64,000 nucleotides of DNA from UBA1952 sp965246855 (GCA_965246855.1 CBDFFP010000002.1:372001-436000), one strand, 5' to 3'. Shown: positions 26,201 through 34,580, counted from the first letter of the stretch. A program made the numbers and translations. Notes: generated by a model not told the origin, from the sequence alone.

Positions 26201-26357
26201 GTGTTCCGGTAGTTGTTCCTTTAATCAAAATCGTCGCGCTAATATAAGGTTGGGCCTTCTCGTCCACCACCGTGCCGGTTACTTGTTGGGTTTGGGCGAA
26301 AGCCGCATGAACGCCTGCGGCCAGAAAAGCTGCGGTAATAAGGGAATGCTTCTTCAT
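23247..26357 (-). CDS. SusC/RagA-family TonB-dependent receptor
   Basis: 1036 residues. Signal peptide (MKKHSLITAAFLAAGVHAAFAQ), carboxypeptidase-regulatory-like domain ~25-105 (VTGTVVDEKAQPYISATILIKGTTTGTQTDADGKFSL), plug domain ~115-235 with SLSGDNQPLFVVDGIPFDNG, then a 22-strand barrel ending NPGTRSYSINLRVGL. It imports an oligomeric nutrient with its SusD partner. First gene of a two-gene operon with a candidate promoter about 50 bp upstream. No adjacent anti-sigma/ECF pair was found. Confidence 0.95.
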   Translation of the reverse strand: MKKHSLITAAFLAAGVHAAFAQTQQVTGTVVDEKAQPYISATILIKGTTTGTQTDADGKFSLNAPQGATLIIRALGYNDQEAKVTSNLMVFKLNSSVKALNETVVTALGIRKEKKRIGYTATEVSGETLVGSGEQNVVEALAAKAPGAQVTGSGGTPGASSKILLRGNTSLSGDNQPLFVVDGIPFDNGTSQPTAGDNPFNQNLTGVNESNRAIDINPSDIESVTVLRGPAAAALYGARGGNGAIIITTKKGKYGTGKRLGVTVSTGVNFFEVNKLPKFQNKYIQGSGGLYSNRTPQSWGPRADTAGVPLYDNNKKFFQTGAEWTNNVAIDGGNERAVFRLGIGNTSNKGVIPNSRFDRFTVNFSGETKLAEWLKVGVVANFANSNATRVQNGSNVGGVALTLFRAPINYDVDYWRDSTGRQTQYFSVYDNPRFTVERNPYTDVTNRVYGSFYTNLNFTPSLSLNWRLGVDNYNTNSRQIYDIGSKANDAADQLGQVNLNQSYYTQVYSDLILRYSKQLSEDFDVNALVGYNIWDNKSGSTFERGRNLQIPNLYNLGNTSSLYASNLSSFLQTQGLYSEVALGYRSRLFLTLSGRSDWSTAFGRGGRSVFYPKAEGAWVFSESIRHRPSWLSYGKIRAAYADVGNGVDVYTYRDRPFAYYTQPFITDGNTDGNSFPYLGQAGYAVSNVKYPGGLVPAHTEGIEAGLELRLFKSRVNLEATVYRQLTSDNLIQKPVAGSTGFQAEYVNAGEVENKGIELGLNVDVIKKKDLTWNVGGIFSKNVSKILSLTPGVSEISIEEGFTQLQSYAIVGQPYGVFYGTAWKRNGQGQLLLDSNGQAQVSSKTKNLGNPNPDWLMNLSTTINYKGFYASALFDIRHGGYIWNGTYARLNNLGRTEESANREQNYLIQGVFDSTASRRDQWGKENTTDSVSANYYYRTFKGDAGNNAAENAIQNGGWVRLRTLNLGYRFNIANKGRLRQFNYIDVSVTGRNLWLLTDYKGVDPETSLTGAGSNIGGWDYFNNPGTRSYSINLRVGL

Positions 26358-26692
26358 TGAACAGGAAAAAGAAGGTTAGAGAAAACAAAAAGGAATTCGC
26401 CGCCTAAAATAGAATCGCCTTTGCCAAATTTCCAAACCTTCCTTAAGCCCGCTATAACAATTTTATTGCCACAATATTAAATTGTAGTGAAATTTCACAA
26501 ACGTCCATCTACGAAAGGGCGCATTTCTTTTAAAAATAGCCCTTCTTTTAGCGCAACCGTAGTCGAAAAGGAAATATTTCCTGCACCACACAATTTCGCG
26601 AAAATAGAAGAACCGAGAGCAGCTTTTACGCTTTCAGGTAGCGGAGGAGAAACCGGGTTCCCAAAAAATACGGACAGAAATCCCGTTTGTTT
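26358..26692. other. Gene-free stretch upstream of the SusC gene
   Basis: 335 bp between the SusC start and the stop of the next minus-strand gene. Apart from the candidate promoter at 26404-26411 and several A/T-rich patches I see no gene, terminator or repeat. Confidence 0.5.
26404..26411 (-). promoter_or_regulatory. Candidate -7 box of the susCD operon (TATTTTAG)
   Basis: On the minus strand TTTGG, a 21-bp gap and TATTTTAG lie about 50-75 bp before the SusC start. This is close to the TTTG/TAnnTTTG promoter of Bacteroidota, with one mismatch. Confidence 0.35.
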
Positions 26693-27283
26693 CTACGCCA
26701 GAAGATTCCCTATCTCCACTTCTGTTTCCTGCCCTTTGTTCCGCGCATACCACGTGTGCAGTTCCTTTTCAAAAGCCTCAAAATCGCGGCCCGCAGGGTT
26801 CTTCTTCCACTCCTGCAAAAGGGCTTCTGCACTGGCAGGCCGTGGCCCCCACACGAACAGTTCCTCGCCCGTTTCTGCGTCAAAGGAAACAAGTTTCGGA
26901 ATGCTGCGGCTGCCGTTGGTGAGATAGGCGTCTATCAGGTGCGGATGTTCGTCGCGCAGCACAATGGAGAGCGAGATTTTACCCGCAGAAGCTTCTCCTA
27001 TTTTCGCCAGCAAGGGGAGGTTTTGCGCACTGTCGCCGCACCACGCTTCGGTAATTACGAACCAGTTTTGCGGGCGGGCATTTTGCGCAATAGCAACCGT
27101 TTTTCCCGAGAGTTCGTGCGTTCCATACCACCGTTTCATCCGCTGAAAATTGAGCTTCGTGAAGTGCGCCAGAAACTCGGATTGTTCCGGCCCGCTTGTT
27201 TTTCCGGCTGCGGCTAGTTCTTCGCAAAAACGCAGAAATTCGGGGAAAGAAAAGGCCGGTGTGGATTGGAATTGTTGGAGCAT
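26693..27283 (-). CDS. Thioredoxin-fold protein with a single active-site cysteine
   Basis: 196 residues, cytosolic. The thioredoxin-like core runs from NWFVITEAWCGDSAQNLPLLAKIG through SIPKLVSFDAETGEELFVWGPRP, including the cis-proline (IPK). The motif is W-C-G-D-S instead of W-C-x-x-C, so it cannot form the usual internal disulfide. It belongs to the thioredoxin_9-like group seen widely in Bacteroidota and Bacilli, function unknown. It is flanked by repeats on both sides and has no evident operon partner. Confidence 0.82.
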   Translation of the reverse strand: MLQQFQSTPAFSFPEFLRFCEELAAAGKTSGPEQSEFLAHFTKLNFQRMKRWYGTHELSGKTVAIAQNARPQNWFVITEAWCGDSAQNLPLLAKIGEASAGKISLSIVLRDEHPHLIDAYLTNGSRSIPKLVSFDAETGEELFVWGPRPASAEALLQEWKKNPAGRDFEAFEKELHTWYARNKGQETEVEIGNLLA

Positions 27284-27455
27284 AAAAAGCGTTTTCGGGA
27301 CTTGTCAAGTCCTCACAGGAAAAGATATAGACTGGATAAATCTAATGTAAAATGATTTTTTAAAGGGAAATAATTCCAGAATTGTGGAGTCTTCAACATC
27401 TGTCCGAGGGCTTGACAAGATCGCACCCGCTAAAGCGGCATGTCAATTATTTTTC

Positions 27456-28433
27456 TCACACCATCGGCAACTGCATCTCAAAAACACTTCCCTTCGGCGC
27501 ATTGTCGCGAACCGTTATACTACCGCCGTGCTGCTTCATAATACGCTTGGTGATGTACAGCCCGAGGCCGGTGCCTTTCGCATTGCGCGTGCTTTCATTT
27601 CCCACGCGGTAAAACTTCTCAAAAATCCGCTCTTTTTCCTCCGCCGGAATGCCTGCGCCTTCGTCGGCCACCTGCAGAAAAGTATTTCTGTTTTTACAGC
27701 GCAACGTCACCTGAATTTGTTTGTCTGCCGGGCTGTATTTCACGGCATTTTCCAGCAGATTGTTCACCGCCATTTGCAGCAGCAACGCATCGCCCTGAAC
27801 AGCGCATTCCGTGTCCAGTTGCGGCGCAAAACGCCCCGGATGCCGGCCACTGTAATCGCGCACCGCTTCTTCTACCAAAAACAGAAAATCGAGCTTCTCA
27901 AAAACCTGTTGGTACTGCTGCCCTTCTAACTGCGACGCCACGAGCAGGTTGTTGCACAAGTCGTTTAGCCGGTCCGATTCTGCCACGCAACGCTCCAGAA
28001 GAACACTTTGCTGCGCTTCGGCAAGGCGGCGTTTTTGCATGGTTTGCAGGTTCAGCTTCATGGCCGCAATCGGCGATTTCAGCTCGTGCGTAACGGCCAT
28101 CATAAAATTGGACTGCTGCCGCGAAAGCCGCAACCGCCGCCGGATAGCCGAGTACACTACCGCCGCACCGGCAAGAATTATCAGCAGGAAGGTTGCACCC
28201 TCGCCAAAATATTGCTTGGTACGCGAAACACGCTTTGTTTCAATTGCCGCCAGCTTCTGTTGATACAGCGCAGGCTGTTGCAAGCTGTCTATCTGGAACG
28301 GCAGGGCGCGCCGCTCCGCCTCGTAAATAATAACGCTTTGCTTTTGCAGACTGAATCCCCAGAACAACAACGCCGCTACTACATACAGCAGCAGCAACAG
28401 GTAGATGATTTGCGGAAGCCGGGGGGATTTCAT
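27456..28433 (-). CDS. Two-component sensor histidine kinase (no regulator adjacent)
   Basis: 325 residues. Two membrane helices (about 8-27 and 78-96) enclose a ~50-residue periplasmic loop. The phospho-acceptor is the H in FMMAVTHELKSPIAAMKLNLQTM near residue 115. The ATPase boxes are MAVNNLLENAVKYSP, VADEGAGIPAEEKERIFEKFYRV and GTGLGLYITKRI. There is no HAMP or PAS domain. No response regulator lies next to it, so the partner must be elsewhere. The signal is unknown. Confidence 0.92.
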   Translation of the reverse strand: MKSPRLPQIIYLLLLLYVVAALLFWGFSLQKQSVIIYEAERRALPFQIDSLQQPALYQQKLAAIETKRVSRTKQYFGEGATFLLIILAGAAVVYSAIRRRLRLSRQQSNFMMAVTHELKSPIAAMKLNLQTMQKRRLAEAQQSVLLERCVAESDRLNDLCNNLLVASQLEGQQYQQVFEKLDFLFLVEEAVRDYSGRHPGRFAPQLDTECAVQGDALLLQMAVNNLLENAVKYSPADKQIQVTLRCKNRNTFLQVADEGAGIPAEEKERIFEKFYRVGNESTRNAKGTGLGLYITKRIMKQHGGSITVRDNAPKGSVFEMQLPMV

Positions 28434-28439
28434 GGTTGT

Positions 28440-28697
28440 AAAAGTTGGACAGCCCTTTGGATATTGGAAGGCGAAAGCCGTTGGAAGGTTGGAACGCTTC
28501 GCTGTTGGAAAGGTTGCCCTTCGACAGGCTCAAGGTGACAGCTTCGCGTTGGAGGTTGGACTTGGAACGCCTCACGCTGAAAAATTAACAGGCAACAGGA
28601 GGAACCTTAGTAGAAAAGGCATCCAACTCTCCAACGGCTTTAGCCTTCCAACGCCCAGAGGGCTGTCCAACGGCTTCAGCCATTCCAACATTCCAAC
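28440..28697. repeat. Dispersed 'TTGGAAGGTTGGAA' / 'TTCCAACGGCTTTAGCC' repeats
   Basis: The gap is filled with variants of GTTGGAA(GG)TTGGA and their reverse (CTCCAACGGCTTTAGCCTTCCAACG), separated by mini-hairpins such as GGCTTTAGCC. It also holds CCTTCGACAGGCTCAAGG, similar to a unit dispersed in many bacterial genomes. Related stretches lie at 33003-33240, 61557-61600 and 63228-63296. Confidence 0.75.
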
Positions 28698-29210
28698 CTA
28701 TCTCGCCACGCCTTTCCGCTCCACCCTTAATCCGATGTTCAGCACTTCCGGCAGTGGGTTGGTGCGCATCAGGTGTTCCAGTTGAATCTTATAACGACCC
28801 GTTTTGGGGAACAGAATATTCGGGCCTTTTCCGGTAGCAATCGGCATTCGCTGCTCCCAGATTTCGTTCATGTTGCGGCCATACCACCGCCCATTGTCCT
28901 GCGCCAGCGGAATCTCTATCTGCTGGCTTTTCGCCACCGTGTCGTGTGGGCCTTTGATAGAGAAGCGCAGCCAGATGTTGGAGAAAGGATAGGCTTCGGT
29001 GTGGCGGATAAGAAAGAACAGGTTGTAGGTCGCCAGCGAGTCGGAAATATCAAAGTAGAAAACCGGCTTGAAGGCCGATTGCCAGCGCGTTTGCGGAATG
29101 GCTTCCTGCTGCTGAAATACCGACGACGACGGCTCGCAGGCTGACAGAAACACAACGGCAAGGAGCAGCGCAAACAGTGATTTCGGAGGGAGAAAATTCT
29201 TACAAAACAT
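28698..29210 (-). CDS. gldH: Gliding motility lipoprotein GldH
   Basis: 170 residues with lipobox FLSACE. It matches GldH: FYFDISDSLATYNLFFLIRHTEAYPFSNIWLRFSIKGP and a C-terminal GRYKIQLEHLMRTNPLPEVLNIGLRVE. GldH is required for gliding in Flavobacterium and is linked to the type IX secretion machinery. Its presence agrees with the type IX cargo tails found at 7.4 and 47.2 kb. It overlaps the end of yicC by 11 bp, so the two are co-transcribed. Confidence 0.9.
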   Translation of the reverse strand: MFCKNFLPPKSLFALLLAVVFLSACEPSSSVFQQQEAIPQTRWQSAFKPVFYFDISDSLATYNLFFLIRHTEAYPFSNIWLRFSIKGPHDTVAKSQQIEIPLAQDNGRWYGRNMNEIWEQRMPIATGKGPNILFPKTGRYKIQLEHLMRTNPLPEVLNIGLRVERKGVAR

Positions 29211-30081
29211 TCAGTGCCTGTTCTTTTGCTTTTTCCAGTTCGTCCTTCATCCCCACTACAATTTTTTGAATCGCCGCGTCCGACGCCTTAGACCCCATCG
29301 TATTTATTTCGCGCCCGATTTCCTGCAACACAAAGCCCAGCTTCTTGCCTTTGGATTTTTCCGCGCCGTCTTCTATCAACTCCAGAAAGTAACTACAGTG
29401 CTGCGTCAGCCGCGTTTTTTCTTCCGTAAAGTCCAGTTTTTCGATGTAGTAAATCAGCTCCTGCTCCAGCCGGTTGGCGTCAATTTTGTCGCCCGTCTCG
29501 CCGATTTTTTCCAACGCCGCCGTCAGCTTTTGCCGCACACGCTCGGTCCGCGGCGCTTCAAACGGCAGCGTTTCTGACTGCCCATTTTCTATCGCGCGGA
29601 TGCGGGCAACCAAATCTTCCCGCAGCATTGCGCCCTCGGCTTCGCGGTGTTGCATCAGGGCGTCGCAGGCCGTTTCCGCCAGTTTTAAAACTGCTTTGGC
29701 TACTTCTTCGGGCAGCGTTTCGGCCTCGGCAGAAACCACTTCCGGCAGCGTCAGAATTGTTTGCAGCACGTTTTGCGGCGTCAGTCCCAGCGTAGCCGAA
29801 AGCCGCTGAATGCTTTGGTAGTAATGCGCCGCCAGCTCTTGGTTAATGCGCATCGGGCGCGTGCTGCCGCCGGTCTTCAGGCTCACGTTCACCTCCACCG
29901 TACCGCGTCCCAGTTTTTGGGTCACCAGCGTGCGCAGTGCCGCTTCTATTCCGCGCAGCGCCGACGGCAGCCGCAGCGAAAGATCCAGCCCTTTGCCGTT
30001 CAGCGAGCGCACTTCCACCGCTAAACTATAAGGCTCCACCACTGCTTCCGCCCGGCCAAAACCAGTCATTGAATACACCAT
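29200..30081 (-). CDS. YicC-family endoribonuclease
   Basis: 293 residues. N-terminal YicC_N block MVYSMTGFGRAEAVVEPYSLAVEVRSLNGKGLDLSLRLP. C-terminal DUF1732 block DKIDANRLEQELIYYIEKLDFTEEKTRLTQHCSYF and GKKLGFVLQEIGREINTMGSKASDAAIQ. E. coli YicC is an endoribonuclease that takes part in small-RNA turnover; the exact role here is inferred from family. It starts at ATG 30081, divergent from the EnvC-like gene. Confidence 0.93.
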   Translation of the reverse strand: MVYSMTGFGRAEAVVEPYSLAVEVRSLNGKGLDLSLRLPSALRGIEAALRTLVTQKLGRGTVEVNVSLKTGGSTRPMRINQELAAHYYQSIQRLSATLGLTPQNVLQTILTLPEVVSAEAETLPEEVAKAVLKLAETACDALMQHREAEGAMLREDLVARIRAIENGQSETLPFEAPRTERVRQKLTAALEKIGETGDKIDANRLEQELIYYIEKLDFTEEKTRLTQHCSYFLELIEDGAEKSKGKKLGFVLQEIGREINTMGSKASDAAIQKIVVGMKDELEKAKEQALNVL

Positions 30082-30302
30082 AAAAGGATTTCGGACAAAA
30101 GTCGGGAACGGGGCGGGATTCGCGCGGGTTTTTAAATGGCGTATTGCTCGTGGTTTTTTTGGAGCGCTGCCTTCGGCCCGGGCTTTCGGCTGTGCTTCGC
30201 GCCGCCTCTATCCCTAGCGCAATGGTTTACGGTTTTGCGTAGCCATTTCCAATCCCAACAAAGTCTCAGCTCCTTTCCCTTTTCCACCTTTTCCTTTCGG
30301 GT

Positions 30303-30310
30303 TACTTTTG
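30303..30310 (+). promoter_or_regulatory. Possible -7 box TACTTTTG of the EnvC-like gene
   Basis: TACTTTTG is an exact TAnnTTTG match 12 bp before the ATG. If active, the transcript leader would be only about 5-7 nt. Confidence 0.4.
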
Positions 30311-30322
30311 ACGCCCTACAAC

Positions 30323-31864
30323 ATGCAGAAATTCATTTTAGCCCTTCTTCTCTCGGCTTGCTCTTTTGTGGCACTGGCCCAGAAAGGTGCGTCGCGCGAA
30401 GAACTGGAGCGGCGGCGGATGCGCCTGTTGGAAGCCATCAAGGCAACGCAGGCAGAACTGGCCACCACACGCCAAAACAAGCAAGTAACGCTCGGCCAAT
30501 TACAGGCCCTGCAAGCACAGGTGGACGCCCGACAACGACTCATCGGCTCCATCAACACCGAACTGGGCCAGATAGATGGCAACATCCGCAACTCGCAGGA
30601 AGAAGTGGACAAGCTTTCCGCCGAGGTTGCTTTTTTGCGCGCCCGTTATGCGCAGTCTATTCGCTATGCCTATCGCAACCGCAACGCGCAAAGCATGATG
30701 GCATATCTGTTCTCCGCTTCGGGTTTTAACGATGGCATCCGGCGGCTTTCCTATCTGCGGAAATTTAGGGACTACCGCATGGCACAGGCCGACGAAATCC
30801 GGGAGGTACAGGGAAATCTGCACCAGAAGATAGGCGTTCTCCACAACGAGAAGACCCGGAAAAGCGTGCTTCGCCAAGCCGAGGAAGGCCAGAAAAAAGT
30901 GCTTCAGCAGGAAGCCGCACAGACCAACAAAGCGGTGCGCGAACTGCGGGGCCGCGAGTCGGAATTATCCGCGTCCGTAGTGAAAAACCAGCGCGACGCA
31001 AAGAACTTGGAGCGCGCCATTTCCGACGCTATTCGCCGCGAGATAGAAATCGCCCGGAAAAAAGCGATGGAAGAAGCCCGCCGCCAAGCCGAGCTCCAGC
31101 GCAGGCAGGAAGCCGAGCGCCAGCGCCTTGCCGCTGACCGCGCCGCTGCTGACCGCGAGATTGCCGCCCGCGCCGCAGCCGCCAATAAGGCCAAAGCAGC
31201 CGAAGACGCGCGCAACAAAGCAGCAAACGGAAACAAAGGCAATAGTTACGGCGGCGTAACACTTAATACCGGCAGCGGCAACAACGCTAACCGTACCGTC
31301 TCCAATCCCAACACCACCAATCCGCCCCCACCCGACGAGCCGGCAGACGTAGAAACAACGCCTTCGAAAGGTACTTCCCCGCTCCCCCGCCCGCCGCGCC
31401 CTGTTCGCCGCGACCCGGTGAATCTCGGCCTTACGCCGGAAGCAGCGGCTCTTTCGGCTTCGTTTGAATCCAACCGCGGACGGCTGCCGTGGCCGGTGGA
31501 GAAAGGCTTTATCGTCTCTAATTACGGGCGTCATAAACATGCCGTGGCAGAGAAGGTGATGGTGGAGAACAACGGCGTGGATATTCAGACTTCGGCGGGA
31601 GCCACGGCGCGGGCTGTGTTTGAAGGAACGGTGTCCAAAGTGCTGTTTATTGCGGGTTTCGGACAGAACATCATCATCAATCACGGCAATTATTTCACCG
31701 TGTACAATGGCCTTTCCACCGTCTCTGTATCGGCGGGGCAAAAGGTGCATACCAAACAGGCCATTGGCACCGTCGGCCCAAATGAAGACGGCATCCACGT
31801 GTTGAAATTTCAGGTGTGGAAAGGTGCGGCCACACAGAACCCAACGGGCTGGATTGCGCAGTAA
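30323..31864 (+). CDS. EnvC-like murein hydrolase activator with degenerate LytM domain
   Basis: About 513 residues from ATG 30323 (MQKFILALLLSACSFVALAQ, signal peptide). Residues ~20-280 are a long coiled coil rich in R, E, Q and A. A low-complexity Gly/Asn/Pro linker follows, then a C-terminal M23/LytM domain (WPVEKGFIVSNYGRHKH to the end). The zinc ligands are missing: NNGVDI stands for HxGxD and FTVYNGLS for the HxH site. It therefore should not cut peptidoglycan itself but activate amidases at division, as E. coli EnvC does. Confidence 0.88.
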   Translation: MQKFILALLLSACSFVALAQKGASREELERRRMRLLEAIKATQAELATTRQNKQVTLGQLQALQAQVDARQRLIGSINTELGQIDGNIRNSQEEVDKLSAEVAFLRARYAQSIRYAYRNRNAQSMMAYLFSASGFNDGIRRLSYLRKFRDYRMAQADEIREVQGNLHQKIGVLHNEKTRKSVLRQAEEGQKKVLQQEAAQTNKAVRELRGRESELSASVVKNQRDAKNLERAISDAIRREIEIARKKAMEEARRQAELQRRQEAERQRLAADRAAADREIAARAAAANKAKAAEDARNKAANGNKGNSYGGVTLNTGSGNNANRTVSNPNTTNPPPPDEPADVETTPSKGTSPLPRPPRPVRRDPVNLGLTPEAAALSASFESNRGRLPWPVEKGFIVSNYGRHKHAVAEKVMVENNGVDIQTSAGATARAVFEGTVSKVLFIAGFGQNIIINHGNYFTVYNGLSTVSVSAGQKVHTKQAIGTVGPNEDGIHVLKFQVWKGAATQNPTGWIAQ

Positions 31865-31888
31865 TTTTTCCTTTTTTTGCCGTCCTTT

Positions 31889-33013
31889 ATGCGTATCGCT
31901 GTCAATACACGTCTGCTCCTGAAAAACAAGCTGGAAGGTATTGGCTGGTTCACGTATCAGACGTTGCGGCACATGGCGCTGGCACACCCGGAACATCATT
32001 TCATCTTCCTTTTTGACCGGCCTTTTGACCCCGATTTCCTCTTCGCGCCCAACGTAACCGGCGTGTATGCCGGGCCGCCGTCGCGCCACCCGGTGCTGTG
32101 GTATTTATGGTTTGAGTGGACGATTCCGCACCTGTTGAAAAAGTACAAAGCCGATGTATTTCTTTCGCCCGACGGAATGGGCAGCCTGCGCACCCGCGTG
32201 CCGCAGTGCATCGTGTTTCACGACTTGGCTTTTGAGAATTTCCCGGAACACATTCCCACCGCGCATTTGCGCTACCTGCGCTACGCGACACCGCGACTGG
32301 CGCGCAAGGCAACGCAATTGGTGACCGTGTCAGAATTCTCCAAAACAGACCTCGTAAACCGTTACGGCATTCCGCCCGAAAAAATAGCGGTTGCCTGCAA
32401 TGGCGCGCATGAAGAATACCGCCCGTTGAGTTACGAACAACGCGAAGCGGCAAAGGAAGGCTGGGCCGGCGGCTGCGAGTATTTTGTGTATGTCGGCGCG
32501 CTCCAACCCCGGAAAAACGTGGTGAATCTGCTTCGCGCATTCGTCCGTTTCAAGAAGCGGCAACGCAGCGATATGAAGCTGGTGCTGGCCGGAAAACTGG
32601 GCTGGAAATACGACGAGATTCTGAAGTACCGCGAGCACATGGTTTTCAAGGAAGACGTTATCTGGCCGGGCTATTGCTCGGTGGAACAACTGGCGGAGAT
32701 TATAGGTGGAGCTTACGCGCTGGTGTATCCATCCTTGTTTGAAGGCTTCGGCATTCCCATTCTGGAAGCCTTGCAGTGCGGCGTTCCGGCGGTTGTGGGG
32801 GCCAATTCTTCCATGCCTGAAGTGGGCGGCGAGGCTGTTCTGCTCTGCGACCCGAAAGACCCGCAAAGCATCTCTGATCAAATGCAGTTACTTTACAAGG
32901 ACGAAACGCTGCGCAACGCGCTGATTGCAAAAGCGCCGATCCAGACCGCGAAATACACGTGGCAGCGCGCGGCGGAAGTGTTGTGGAAAGCGGTGCGCAA
33001 ATGCGTTGGATGA
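31889..33013 (+). CDS. GT4-family glycosyltransferase
   Basis: About 374 residues from ATG 31889. GT-B fold: N-terminal half with MRIAVNTRLLLKNKLEGIGWFTYQ, C-terminal donor half with YVGALQPRKNVVNLLRAF, LVLAGKLGWKYDE, WPGYCSVEQLAEIIGGAYALVYPSLFEGFGIPILEALQCGVPAVVGANSSMPEV. The E-x7-E nucleotide-sugar motif is in the last block. It likely adds a sugar (often mannose) to a surface polysaccharide; donor and acceptor are unknown. It starts 24 bp after the EnvC-like gene. Confidence 0.9.
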   Translation: MRIAVNTRLLLKNKLEGIGWFTYQTLRHMALAHPEHHFIFLFDRPFDPDFLFAPNVTGVYAGPPSRHPVLWYLWFEWTIPHLLKKYKADVFLSPDGMGSLRTRVPQCIVFHDLAFENFPEHIPTAHLRYLRYATPRLARKATQLVTVSEFSKTDLVNRYGIPPEKIAVACNGAHEEYRPLSYEQREAAKEGWAGGCEYFVYVGALQPRKNVVNLLRAFVRFKKRQRSDMKLVLAGKLGWKYDEILKYREHMVFKEDVIWPGYCSVEQLAEIIGGAYALVYPSLFEGFGIPILEALQCGVPAVVGANSSMPEVGGEAVLLCDPKDPQSISDQMQLLYKDETLRNALIAKAPIQTAKYTWQRAAEVLWKAVRKCVG

Positions 33014-33240
33014 CGTTGGATGCACTTTGTGCGTTGGAGTGTTGGATGCTTCGCGTTGAAGCGACCTTAGAAGTTACGCAAGCCATCTTCCCGATTCAAC
33101 CATTTTAAAAGCAAAACGTTCCAACATTCCAACGCCGCAGGCTGTCCAATATTTCAACGGCTTTAGCCAATTCCAACGCAAAGCATCCAACGCAAAGCAT
33201 CCACCGGCTTTAGCCAATTCCAACAGCGCCGCGTTCCAAC
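33003..33240. repeat. Dispersed TTCCAAC-type repeat cluster
   Basis: The gap between the glycosyltransferase and mqnC consists of GTTGGATG, TTCCAACATTCCAACG and small hairpins (GGCTTTAGCC, GCCGCAGGC). CGCAAAGCATCCA occurs twice in a row. It is the same family as at 28440-28697, 61557 and 63228. Confidence 0.75.
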
Positions 33241-33242
33241 AC

Positions 33243-33250
33243 TAATTTTG
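33243..33250 (+). promoter_or_regulatory. Possible -7 box TAATTTTG of mqnC
   Basis: Exact TAnnTTTG match, 9 bp before the mqnC ATG. The 5' leader would be very short. Confidence 0.4.
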
Positions 33251-33259
33251 CCATTCCAA

Positions 33260-34384
33260 ATGAACCTCCAATCTCTTTACCACCGGGCGCTGGATTTTGA
33301 CTTTCTCTCCGCCGAAGAAGGTGTTTTTCTCTTTGAAAACGCGCCACTGCCGATGCTGATGGAAATCGCCAACGAGCTGCGGAAGGCGCAGGTTCCGCAC
33401 GGAAAGGTGACGTGGATTATTGACCGGAACATGAACACCACCAATGTGTGTGTGGCCAACTGTAAGTTCTGCAACTTCTACCGCATTCCCGGTCATCCCG
33501 AAGCCTACATTACTGACCTGCCTACCTACCGACGCAAGATTGCCGAGACCTTTCGTTACGGCGGCGAACAACTCCTTCTACAAGGTGGTCATCACCCCGA
33601 TTTAGGACTGGACTACTATGCCGACCTTTTCCGGGAATTGAAGGTGGAATTTCCAGCTTTAAAGCTTCACGCGCTTGGCCCGCCGGAGATTGCGCATATC
33701 TGCCGCGTGAGTGGCGTAACGCCCGCCGTAACACTGCAAACGTTGAAAGAAGCAGGTATGGACTCTATGCCCGGCCCCGGCGCAGAAATTCTGGATGACC
33801 GCGTGCGCCGCCTGATTTCCAAAGGAAAATGTGGCGCACAGGAGTGGTTAGACATTATGCACGAGGCCCACAAAGTGGGACTGACCACTTCCGCCACGAT
33901 GATGTTCGGGCACGTAGAAACGATCTTGGAACGCTTCCAGCACCTCGTGAAACTGCGAGATGTACAGGCCCGGAAACCGGAAAGCGCAAAGGGTTTTGTG
34001 GCTTTCATTCCGTGGACATTTCAGGATGTGGATACGCTGCTGCGCAAAATCCGCCGCGCAAAAAACGACACCACGCCCGCCGAGTATATCCGCATGATTG
34101 CGATGAGCCGTATTATGCTGCCCAACGTGAAAAACATTCAGGCTTCGTGGCTCACGGTAGGCAAGCAAACGGCGCAATTATGCCTCCACGCAGGTGCGAA
34201 TGATTTCGGCTCTATCATGATTGAGGAGAACGTGGTGAGTGCCGCCGGTGCCCCTCACCGCTTCACTGCAAAGGGCATTCAAGACGCTATCCGCGAAGCA
34301 GGCTTTGAACCCCAACTCCGCAACCAGCAGTACGAGTTCCGGGAGATGCCGGTGGTGATGGAGGAGCAGGTGATTGATTATTGA
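33260..34384 (+). CDS. mqnC: Cyclic dehypoxanthinyl futalosine synthase (menaquinone, futalosine pathway)
   Basis: 374 residues from ATG 33260. Radical SAM enzyme; the Fe-S cysteines are C64, C68 and C71 in CVANCKFCNF. Further MqnC blocks are EQLLLQGGHHPDLGLDYY, MPGPGAEILDDRVRR and NDFGSIMIEENVVSAAG. It cyclises dehypoxanthine futalosine on the way to menaquinone. No other mqn gene lies in the window. A TAATTTTG box lies 9 bp upstream, and the periodic array at 34.4 kb begins about 20 bp after the stop. Confidence 0.93.
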   Translation: MNLQSLYHRALDFDFLSAEEGVFLFENAPLPMLMEIANELRKAQVPHGKVTWIIDRNMNTTNVCVANCKFCNFYRIPGHPEAYITDLPTYRRKIAETFRYGGEQLLLQGGHHPDLGLDYYADLFRELKVEFPALKLHALGPPEIAHICRVSGVTPAVTLQTLKEAGMDSMPGPGAEILDDRVRRLISKGKCGAQEWLDIMHEAHKVGLTTSATMMFGHVETILERFQHLVKLRDVQARKPESAKGFVAFIPWTFQDVDTLLRKIRRAKNDTTPAEYIRMIAMSRIMLPNVKNIQASWLTVGKQTAQLCLHAGANDFGSIMIEENVVSAAGAPHRFTAKGIQDAIREAGFEPQLRNQQYEFREMPVVMEEQVIDY

Positions 34385-34399
34385 CGGAATTGGCTTCGT

Positions 34400-34580
34400 T
34401 GCGACCGTACACAAGCCGTTTTTTCTTCCAAAAGGGCAGTGTACGTCCGTACTGTATGCGTTTTCCACCGCAAATGGCTTGTGTACGGACGGACTGTGTG
34501 CATTTTCTATCGAAAACGGGCCGTGTACGGAAGTACTGTGTGCATTTTCCACTGAAAAGGCTGTTTTTGAAAGAGAAAAT
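34400..34580. repeat. Array of two alternating palindromes, 21 bp apart (42-bp unit)
   Basis: Type i cores (GTAC-N4-GTAC-like: GTACGTCCGTAC, GTACGGACGGAC, GTACGGAAGTAC) are centred at 34446.5, 34488.5 and 34530.5. Type ii cores (TTTTC-N4-GAAAA-like) are centred at 34467.5, 34509.5 and 34551.5, exactly halfway. Decayed copies extend both ways (34404, 34427, 34572). The array lies between convergent mqnC and the aminotransferase gene. All reading frames through it translate 14-residue repeats; I call no gene. From 34581 to 34798 I see nothing convincing. Confidence 0.88.

Noticed and set aside
26358..26692. Riboswitch or attenuator before the SusC gene
   Set aside because: No long complementary arms or known motif seen; only a candidate promoter.
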